From Paraphaeosphaeria minitans (Eukaryota; Ascomycota; Dothideomycetes; Pleosporales; Didymosphaeriaceae): a stretch of 64,000 bases of DNA. The notes below the pieces were generated by a model. It had not been told where the DNA came from and did not search any database. It saw only the letters and a program-made list of their open reading frames with translations. Position numbers and translations under genes: made by a program. The stretch's first letter is position 1. Each line of letters opens with the position of its first letter. Positions 55,490 through 64,000 of this stretch are shown piece after piece. The stretch covers positions 3,100,001-3,164,000 of the forward strand of contig WJXW01000001.1 in assembly GCA_015832175.1 (NCBI GenBank). Reading direction: 5' to 3'.

Positions 55490-56668
55490 TCACCCCCAGA
55501 TTCTGCCCTCGGCAAAAGGCAGTCCACCCGACCGGTTGTATCTCGGCGTTAGCAAATTCCATCTCTCATTGCCCGCAGCCTGGAACTCCAGTCCCTTCGC
55601 ATACAGCCTCACCGACTCGTTATTACACTGCTTCGTCGCCTCCTCCAAGAGTACAAAGTGCTGCTTCTCAAGCTCCCGCGACATCTCCCACATAACACGC
55701 ATCGCACTTAGCTCGTTCAGACCACACGCCGTCATGACGATGGGGACCGCGGAGCACAACTGCCCAAGCTCGAAGCCCTTGCCCGCGGCGAGCACTTCCT
55801 TTTCATACGATGCGATGTCGTTGACGAGCGTGACGTGGCGCATGACGTTCATCTCGAGGGCCTGGACGAGGGCGAGTTCGTCGGGCTTCATGTGGAGGCC
55901 CATGGAAAAGCACATGACACCGGACATGAAACTGTGAAGTGCGAATTAGCGGTGCGTTACACAAAAAGTGAGCAATATGGGAATGGCGTACCCTTTGCCC
56001 AAATCAGCATGCCGGTACTCGAAGTAGTCATTCAAACTCTTTGGCTTCGACCGATCGGCATCTGTCTGCGCCTCGAAGAAGTCGATAGTGTACCCGAGTA
56101 GCATATCCGCAAGCTCCTTGTCAATTCCGCGGAATTCCTCGAACAGGTCATACATAATCCATTGTGCGGGCTTCTCGCGGTCCGGTAGTCGCTCACCACG
56201 GGAGCACGCGATGACAATCGCGTTATGTGCCTTGCCATCCTCCACTGACATGCGGTCGAGCATGTCGTCAATGAGGAAGCCCGTAGTGAGAAACTTGCAC
56301 ACGCCGACCATGCGGTCGTCTAAGCCGTTCGGGCACAGAATACAGTTGAACCATGCATAGCCTTCATCACAGAAGCGCTTTCTGTGCTTGTCTGAAGGGA
56401 AGGGCCAGTGCTCCAGGAAGAATGCGTGGCACTCTTCGACAATCTGCCTGGTACGTGGGTGCAGTTTGGCCTCTAGAATGGTAGGACGTATATCCCGAGG
56501 AAGATAAGGGAGATCTGTAGGTGCGGGCGGAGGTATCGTAGATCCATCTGTGCTTGTGAGGATGGGTCCATCCGGCATTCCAGCGACGGCAGCGGGTTGC
56601 CCTGTGGGGAGGATATCACGGAAGGCGCGAACTAATTGCGAGTATAGGGGGGTCTCCAACAACGCCAT
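55490..56668 (-). CDS. class I sesquiterpene-type terpene synthase
   Basis: Exons 56668-55992 and 55931-55490 (60-nt intron) give 372 residues. The enzyme ionises and cyclises a linear prenyl diphosphate, probably farnesyl diphosphate, in the cytosol. The metal motif DDMLD lies at residues 134-138 (FLIDDMLDRM) and the second metal motif NDIASYEKE at residues 263-271, matching the NSE/DTE consensus N-D-x-x-S-x-x-x-E. A C-terminal RY pair is in LTPRYNRS, as in many microbial cyclases. Both metal motifs are complete, so activity is expected. The size and all-alpha composition fit a bacterial-style monodomain cyclase, not a bifunctional enzyme. The 5' end faces the P450 gene 2.5 kb away, suggesting a two-gene terpenoid locus. 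The product cannot be predicted. Confidence 0.92.
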
Positions 56669-59181
56669 GACTGAGGTATTGAGAAATTCGTAGAAAGTTT
56701 GAAACCAGGGGAACAGATGTCCTGACCGGCAGAACCACTGGGATGAATGCTCAAGAAGCGGCCAGGGACGACTTCGTTTTATGTCACGGCCCAGGAAGAT
56801 TTGTGGATTCGAGATTTTGGGTGGCTGAGACCGTTCATCCGGGACTGCAAGTGTACATGGTTCAAGGATTGATAAGCCTTGATGAGGCGCTATGTCCGGA
56901 TATCGAGAGGTCTACGCGGTCTACGCGCATGCGTAATGCGGCGTAGGCATTCGCGTAGAAAGCCCGATACATGATGCCTGTAACCATACTGGGCAATCTT
57001 TCTGGATACAGTCCACACTCAAAGTGACCTTGATATCCAGCTCTTGCGTCAATCCACCCTGCTGTTGATGTTGACTACATGATGATTGATCCATGTGCCT
57101 CGGATGGTGCGTTGTTTGGGGGTTGATTCCGTAGCACGGTTGGCCCAGTCCAGGTCCATTCGCGCCGCCGGCGCCGATGCCGACCGGTGGGATCTGGGTT
57201 AAACGCGCGGATGTTACTGGGTCGCAATTTACCTCCCAGTGCCCACCATACTCGCGCAGCGGAACTCTCACGGTGTCATCCAGCAGGTACTACTGGAAAG
57301 TCACGCTGTCGCAAATTCTCATCTGATACCGTCTTTCAATTCCCGTCTTCGGATTAGACGCAATGCTACCCGTGATGGTGACCACAATGCCGCGGGCCAT
57401 AAATGTCGAATTACTAGTCAAGATCCCTGTTCTCGTGGTAAGGGTTAGAAGTGGAGCCATCAGTGACCATCCTCGCCTCCACAAAGACATCGGCTCCCGC
57501 GGCACGGCCGTGGACCGTAACCCAAAGATAGGAATATATACAAACTCCAGCAATGCCAAGATGCATCACCGTTAGCAAACGGAGTGGTCAATATCTGTCA
57601 CTTCACCTTGCAATAGTATCTGCCCATGCATGACCCGCTTTTATGTCCGCGGCAGGCGAATCGGGGGAAATTCCTGAGGGTTCTCCCTTTATCTCATGTG
57701 GCGCGCTTGATGTATGTAGCCACTTGCGTTAACAGCGGTTGCGTCTATAATCGCATGTGCGGCTGAGGATGGCCTGGAACCTTGATGGAGTCGATGCTTG
57801 TATGCAGAGAAGCCCAAACCAGTCCAATGGTCGGCCTTATTCTAGGCTATTGATATGCAGGAAAAATTCGAAATGGAAGTTGACATCGCGGCAGTACTTC
57901 AAGATATCATGGTCTATGTGCTCCGGTGGAGACGTTTGTTTTTACCGATTGGCTAGGTAACGATAACTGCGGTAGCGAATATCGAGGGGAGCATTGCCGT
58001 AGGTGTGGTTCCGTGTACGCCCTCAAAACGGTTTTCGCACGGTCCCTGGGGTGGGAACGTGTGGATACCAGGTCTCTGAATCGAAGGTCTTTTAGGGACG
58101 TGCTCGAAGCCGCGCACCGCACTATACGTCAATTTCCAATGGACTACGATAATTGTTTCAGACCAATTTGCTGGAATCCAGGGCCGAGGCCGGCCTCTTC
58201 CCACGCTTTGTCTGAGAACGACGCATGCCGGAGAGGAGTCTGCTATAGTTGGATGTTACCGAGACGCACGGTAGCTAACCGTAATGATGGAGGGATTTAC
58301 TCCCAAACGAGCGGACGGCGGCTATTGCCCGATGAATACGAGTCTCACATACAGGGCACCTACGACAGGCTCGGCTGCATTATACGGCATCCGCAGGCGA
58401 GACGGGACGGGATCGGTCCACCCTAGCCACGTTGAGCCGCACACATTCACCCTGGCATTTTGGACGACGATCCTGCCCATCGTGGCAGTCACCCACCTCC
58501 CAACAAGTTCGAACGAGGGAAAGGATTCACCCAGGATTGCTATCAAAGCGAAGTCCGCAGCACCTTAGCTGGATTGGGAGAATAGCGTATCCGTCTCGCG
58601 CTTCGCGTCTTGGTAGCAGGTGAAGTTGTTACAAATGAACAGCGGGACACCGGCCGACCGAGCACGGGTGAAAGCCTATTTGCTGGATTTCAGGAATCTT
58701 TTTCCATTGAACTGCCGGCAATTGTGGGGTCCTTCAGGGCCCGGTTCCAGCCATAAGCCTCAGAGTAAGATTTTCCAGCATCCGCACGCGCGTCAAGGCC
58801 ACGCAAATTACACGTGGAGTAAGATAGGCGCGTGCAACGTGTGAAAAGATCCGTAAGTGTGCAGTGGTGTCTAATTTCCTTGGTACCAGGGGTCTTATGC
58901 AGGTGTGCGGCGTGGGATCAAGTGCCCCTACCCGCATGGTCTTGTGCTTGCTTCCGAGATCCCAGCTCCCGTTGGTGGTCGATGCTCCAAGTTTCCGTTA
59001 CGGCCCGCAGCGGCACGAAATGGTGGTGTGAACCAGGCAGATCCGCTGTGCCAATGCATTCGAGAGTGAGAATTCGGCCCACTATACAACATCATAGTGT
59101 CAACCCCTCCTCAATCGAAAGTTCATCGTGTAGTTGAACGGAAGGTTCGTTCGCCTGCATTTCGAACCTAGAACGGACACA
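56669..59181. other. divergent region between terpene synthase and P450
   Basis: It should contain both promoters. A minus-strand protein-like relic occupies 56921-57559 (separate entry). The segment 57740-58630 shows overlapping open frames on both strands without domains. No third pathway enzyme was recognised. Confidence 0.4.
56921..57559 (-). pseudogene. interrupted reading frame of unknown family
   Basis: One minus-strand frame runs 213 codons with a single TAG at 57290-57292. Before the stop it reads NPKTGIERRYQMRICDSVTF. After it comes YLLDDTVRVPLREYGGHWEV, a plausible continuous beta-rich segment, then a Gly/Pro/Gln-rich part. No domain is recognised. It sits between the two genes of the terpenoid locus. 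It may be an extinct pathway gene or chance. Confidence 0.3.
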
Positions 59182-61114
59182 ATGGAAATCCCACAAAATG
59201 CGTCAGTGCCGTGGCACGGTGAACCTCTGCAAGAAGGACATTCGGGTGCCTCTCTTTTGTTGCGCGCCGTTCTAGCCTTGGTAATTTGGTCCTGTGCTTT
59301 GGTTTCACAACGCACTGTCGCTGATGCAAACAGTTGGTCGCCTCTAGTATCGGTCAAGTTGTGTACAACCTGTATTTGCATCCTTTGAAAGACATCCCTG
59401 GACCCTTGTTGGCAAGAGGTTCGTTGTTGTGGCGCTTCCGGTATTGCATGGGCGGCCACTGGCAGTAAGTGTGATCGAGATGCATATGCAGGAGTCTGAC
59501 TGATTTTATGCTCTTACCCGTAGTCTCCATATCCAGAAGGCACATAAGCGCTACGGTTTGTATAGCCATCGTCCGAGTCTATGGAAACTAACGGTTTACC
59601 AGGAGACGTAATACGCGTCAGCCCGAATGAGCTATCCTTCGCCAGCGCCAAAGCATGGAAGTCCGTGTATGGCATCCAAAAGGGCGCGCCTATCACCAAA
59701 AACGAGTTCTGGGATATGATTGGTCTTGGGTTCGATGAAGGTTCTATCGGTTCAGAGAGAGACTATCATCTTGCTGCACAGAAGCGCGACTTGTTTGCGG
59801 ACGCCATGTCCAATCGAAACGTGGCACAGCAAGAGCCGATCCTGCAGGCCTTTGTCAGTCTGTTCCTCGACAAGATGGGAAATTTAGGAGATACCAAGGA
59901 GGGCTTGGACATGGGCCAGTGGTTCCTATACTTCGGCTTCGATGTGGGCACGAAGATGGCTTTTGGAGAATCATTCGAATGTCTTGTCAGAGGTGCGTAC
60001 GCCGAATCGGATGCCTGGGGTAACTGACAACCTGGAACAGAGAGTGCACATGAATGGCTTACCCTTGTCCTGCCCCTGTTCTTCTTTGTAAACATCGCAG
60101 ACAATTTCAGGCGAATCCCGTTGGTTGTGCCTTTGCTCAAGTTGATTCCCATGGGATGGCTGCGGGGCGTTCGCGGGAAGATTGTCAAGTACTCCAAGGA
60201 CCAGACTGCAAAGTGCGTTGCTGATCCCGCTGGACCGGAACGGTTGTTTGACTGACAGCCGAGAACAGGCGCCTCTTGAGATCGGGTCCGCAAAATGACT
60301 TCTTTGACAACTGTGTTGACAAGGTACAGAAAGGCGATGTGTCTGAAGAAGAAATGGCGTCCCACTTGTTTACGTTCAGGTATGTAGATCTCAGGTTGCT
60401 CGGACATTATTGATGGAATTGTAGTGTTGCAGCAGGCGAGACCCAAGCAACATCCATGACTGGGATCCTTTACAATTTACTCGCAAATCCGGAAAAGCGT
60501 GATGAGCTTCAGCGTGAGGTCCGGGGGGCATACAAGAGCACTCATGATATGGACGTTGCCACACTACTCAAGCTACCATATCTCCAGGCGGTGCTCAAGG
60601 AAGGCATGAGGATCCACCCCGCAGTGCCACAGGGTCTTCCTCGAGTCTCACCTGGAACCATGATTGAGGGCATTTATGTTCCCGAAGGAGTAAGTGAAGG
60701 TCGTTTTTTATGCATCTTATTCGAATCTAACTGCTTTTAGACCGAAGTTTATGTGTCTGCGTGGTCAACAAGCCATGATGAGCGGTATTTCCACGACCCG
60801 TACACTTTCAAACCGGAGCGCTGGATCGACCCAACATGCCAGGACGTAAAGGAAGCCAGCCAACCTTTCGGTCTAGGACCTAGAGTATGTCCAGGAAAGC
60901 GGTAAGTAAACTGAACCCCATTCGAAGCGTGACTGATATTCGTAGCCTTGCGTTTGCTCAAATGTCGATGCAACTAGCGAAGATGGTATACACTTATGAC
61001 ATGGAGCTCCTAGACAGCAGCCGGGACTGGAATTACGGTTGCAAGACCCACTATTTCTGGTGGATGCCACCCCTTAACGTGCGCTTCCGACCACGCGCGA
61101 ACGTTGGTGCGTGA
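59182..61114 (+). CDS. cytochrome P450 monooxygenase
   Basis: Nine exons join in frame to 509 residues: 59182-59280, 59334-59464, 59524-59555, 59603-59992, 60041-60212, 60269-60379, 60425-60689, 60741-60901 and 60946-61114. The N-terminus is a membrane anchor (LLLRAVLALLVASSIGQVV), then the proline-rich hinge HPLKDIPGPLLARGSLLWR, so it is an ER-bound fungal P450. The I-helix oxygen-activation motif is AGETQ, the K-helix ExxR is in LKEGMRIHP, the PERF-like region is FKPERWIDP, and the haem loop is FGLGPRVCPGKR with the thiolate Cys450. All core motifs are present. The layout is like fungal secondary-metabolism P450s (CYP58/CYP65-like in general style; the family is not assigned). With the divergent terpene synthase it probably oxidises the terpene product. 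Confidence 0.92.
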
Positions 61115-62734
61115 GCCGTGTTTCGCACGCCACTTGTCAACGATAAAGACGGCCATAGTTGCTTTCAAGATTGCATAACATACGGTATGAATAAAAACAT
61201 AGGGTTACCTTAAATCATCAGAAGCACCCGGAGTTGTCGCTGAGCCGTGATAATGTGCACGGATCTGTCGGCCCCGAGTGAAGTGGCCGCTTTTGAAAGA
61301 AGATAGACCCCGGATAAGGGAACGTCCATAGTGCAATAATGAATCAGATGAGATTACTGATCCCCAGAAAGGTGCAGTGTCTACCGTTATTTGCGCTTTG
61401 CAGTAGTCCTGCCGCCGAGATGATTGGTCCACGTCTCCAGTACCGGTTCTGACTTCTCCGCTCGTGCACCTAAGAGTGCTGGTAAAGAATAGCCAAGATC
61501 AAACCGAGCCAAGTAGTTGCAGCTCATGTCGAGATGTCTGGGATTTATGCTTGAACTCGTTTTGGAGCTCATGCGCGCTGACGTACATCGTCATCAAAGA
61601 ACCTGATGAACTCGACTTGTTGCAGCGCTCCTTCCCATGACTCGGCATTAGGTCTCGAGACAGGTCCTTCGACTAAGGGGTACTCTCATACTGGAATCAC
61701 TAGGCCTTGAGCTATCATCTTGCCAGAAAAGGTAGAGGCGATGTTCTTTGTGTCGCGACGGCATCTGGGCCGCTCCATGCCGTACCTCCGCTTCACCTTG
61801 ACGCAATCGCTGCATGATTTGCGTTTCGAAAGGCATAACGAAGGAAAAAACATTGAAAACAGCCGTGGTACAATGCACCAAAGGACAACGTACATCACAA
61901 GCGGCAAAGAGACCGTGATGCTGGTCTCGCGCTCGTTACCTACTTACTTAAGTGGCGCTAGACCTTTTACAGCGTTGTAAAGCCATCCATTCACACTGCA
62001 GCACCGGCTTCACCTGCTTCACCGTGTGAGCGACACTGTGGGTGCAATAACGTGAGAGTGGTGCAGTGTTCAATCAACCAGCGTGCTATATGATCCTGTA
62101 TATTAAGTAGGACATCTCTCAGTTACCCAATGCTCCATATTATCTAGAACTGCCAAATCACTTCTTCTCCCACAGGGTTGCCTAATCGCATGTGTAGAGC
62201 ACCCAAGAGGGGTGTCTACTTGGAGTCACCGATTTGGCTGTTCTCTATGCCCTTTGCAGATGCGAATAGGCACTGCTTTATGGAGATGATGTGGTTGAAC
62301 GCGTGGTGGGCGTGGATAATCAGGCACGAGGTTCCAGGAGGTGGATGTATCTGTCAAGGATCTATGAAGGATGCTTCTACTCACATCGAAAGCTCCGCAC
62401 CCTGGCTTAACTTCACCTTAATTGCATTAATATTAAGAAATTATCACCCGCCGAAGGTAAGAAGGCGACGTCAAAGCGAGAGGCGGCGCGTCAGTCCTCG
62501 AAGGGTTAGCACGATACTTAGCGTGGACCCTAGCGCTCTACGATCCGTTCGTCGCGGCAACAACACGAACCAAAACACAAGAGCGCGATCCAAACACGCC
62601 CGCAGCGTCTTTCTTTCCCACCCTCATCATCCCGCTCTCTTTGCTACGCCTGCCAAGTCGCTTGCTGGCCTGGGCGCAACTGTTCTTTCTTTTCTTTTTT
62701 GTCCTGCGGGACTTTTTCTTTCGCATCCTTCACA
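61115..62734. other. intergenic upstream of TOP2
   Basis: No gene was recognised. A pyrimidine-rich stretch (about 62680-62720, runs of CTTT) precedes the TOP2 start and is typical of a fungal promoter/leader. Confidence 0.5.
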
Positions 62735-64000
62735 ATGGACGATTCGCTCCTCGGATCCGACTTTGACGACGGCGCCAGCTCTGACTTCGCCCCGCCTGCC
62801 AAACCCGCAAAGGCCGCTAAGGCGAAAGCCGCGGCACCCAAGAAAGCCGCTGCCCCCGCAAAGCCACGAGGACGACCGCTGAAGGATCCCTCAGCGCCGC
62901 CCAAAGCGAAAGCACCCGCAAAGGCGAAGGCAGCACCCAAGAAGAAGCGCAAAGATGTCTCCGATGACGAGAACTCGGATATAAATATGCACGCCGACCT
63001 TGTTGACGATGACGACGACTCGCTGCTGGCGGACACCCCCCCAAAGCAGAAGAAGGCTCCAGCGGCAAAGAAATCGAGCGGCAAGCCCCTGGCGAGCATT
63101 GCCAACGAGAGCTTCGACATGATGGACGGCATAGACGATTCAGCACCAAGTGGGAAGGCGAAAGCCAGTGGTGCGAGCAGCAAATACCAGATGGTGAGTA
63201 TACAGCCTAAGTGTGGCGCTGATCCAGGCTGACGACGCGGCAGCTTACCCATTTGGAACACATCATGAAGCGGCCTGACACGTACATCGGCTCTGTCGAG
63301 CGAACATCGGACAAGATGTGGGTGTATAACTCCTCTACGGAGGCCATGGAATTCCGCGAAGTTTCCTACGTTCCCGGTCTATACAAAATCTTCGACGAGA
63401 TCCTCGTAAATGCGGCCGACAACAAGCAGAACGATAAAAACATGAGCGAGATTCGAGTGACATTGGACCGCGAGACTGGCGAAATATCTGTGAAGAACGA
63501 CGGAAAGGGCATCCCGATCGAAATCCATAAGGAGCACGGCATCTACGTGCCTGAGATGATCTTCGGTCACCTACTTACTTCTTCGAATTATGACGACAAC
63601 CAGGCCAAGGTCACGGGTGGTCGTAACGGTTATGGTGCAAAGCTTTGCAACGTCTTCAGTAAAGAGTTCACCCTGGAGACCGTCGACTCGAAGCAGAAGA
63701 AGAAGTACCGACAGACATGGACGGAGAACATGAGCAAGATGGGCAAAGCCAAGATCACCGACATCAAGACCGATGACTACACCAAGGTATCATACAACGC
63801 CGACTACGAGAAGTTCGGCATGTCGGGGATCGACGACGACTTCGAAGCTCTTGTCAAGCGCCGGACGTACGACATAGCCGGTACTCTTCGTGGCGTCAAA
63901 GTGTACCTCAACGGTGACCGTGTCAAGGTTACCAGCTTTTCCAAGTACATGGAGATGTACACCAAAGCCATTCGACTAGAACAGGGCAAGTCCGAAGAGG
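62735..64000 (+). CDS. TOP2: DNA topoisomerase II, N-terminal part (runs off window)
   Basis: Exon 1 62735-63193 and exon 2 from 63244 to the window end give about 405 residues of the N-terminus. The enzyme passes one DNA duplex through another in an ATP-dependent way, in the nucleus. The first 150 residues are a Lys/Ala/Pro-rich, acidic low-complexity head with an AT-hook-like KPRGRPLK. The GHKL ATPase domain then starts LTHLEHIMKRPDTYIGSVER, has the Mg/ATP motif FDEILVNAADNKQND, NDGKGIPIEIHKEHGIYVPE and the G-rich loop TGGRNGYGAKLCNVFS, all intact. The frame is still open at the last base of the window, so the transducer, cleavage and C-terminal domains lie outside. Confidence 0.96.

Noticed and set aside
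1..64000. CRISPR arrays, rRNA genes, riboswitches, prophage or bacterial insertion sequences
   Set aside because: None seen. The repeats present are irregular, T-tract-based and not of CRISPR type, and the gene structure is eukaryotic throughout.

Overview
The window is nuclear DNA of a filamentous ascomycete, most likely a dothideomycete of the Pleosporales (the order is an inference from the general look of the proteins). The evidence is short spliceosomal introns of about 45-75 nt with CTRAC/CTAAC-type branch points, typical fungal housekeeping genes (RPL6, ERG10, PRMT3, RAV1, TOP2), a BYS1-type secreted protein, a fungal terpene synthase and a P450. I found no bacterial-style operon, CRISPR array or rRNA. 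Spliced models were built by hand. Wherever a model is called intact, its exon lengths sum to a multiple of three.

Layout: 1-4.3 kb is a decayed stretch with a broken ubiquitin-like gene and a second multiply interrupted reading frame. At 4.7-10.4 kb are an MFS monocarboxylate-type transporter with a GC-AG intron, a small element with terminal inverted repeats, RPL6 and a membrane-anchored SDR. At 11.3-18.1 kb a 1095-residue secreted protein (BYS1-like head plus repeated cysteine/WTTDDD modules) and a short BYS1-like protein flank an Sds3-like deacetylase-complex subunit. At 19.4-20.8 kb is a mitochondrial thiolase. At 21.0-21.4 kb are two tRNA-like remnants. At 23.0-24.8 kb is an unusual ATP-grasp/methyltransferase fusion gene with a one-base frame break.

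From 25 to 29.6 kb and from 34.7 to 38.4 kb there are no genes but two fields of degenerate, T-tract-punctuated short repeats. Between them lie a DMT-type transporter and a large histidine-phosphatase protein. A DAACS symporter follows at 38.5-39.9 kb. At 41.0-43.7 kb are a small RNase III-fold protein lacking catalytic residues, a broken paralogue of it, and a frameshifted ENTH-domain remnant. At 45.1-53.8 kb is an ordinary plus-strand housekeeping block: an unrecognised conserved-looking protein, PRMT3 and RAV1. At 55.5-61.1 kb a terpene synthase and a nine-exon P450 are transcribed divergently and look like a minimal terpenoid locus. The window ends inside TOP2.

Two themes stand out. Solid housekeeping genes alternate with islands of decaying accessory genes, whose nonsense codons could come from RIP-like C-to-T change and whose frameshifts sit in short homopolymers. 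The most novel candidates are the multi-module WTTDDD secreted protein, the ATP-grasp/methyltransferase fusion, the active-site-deficient RNase III-fold family and the two repeat fields.
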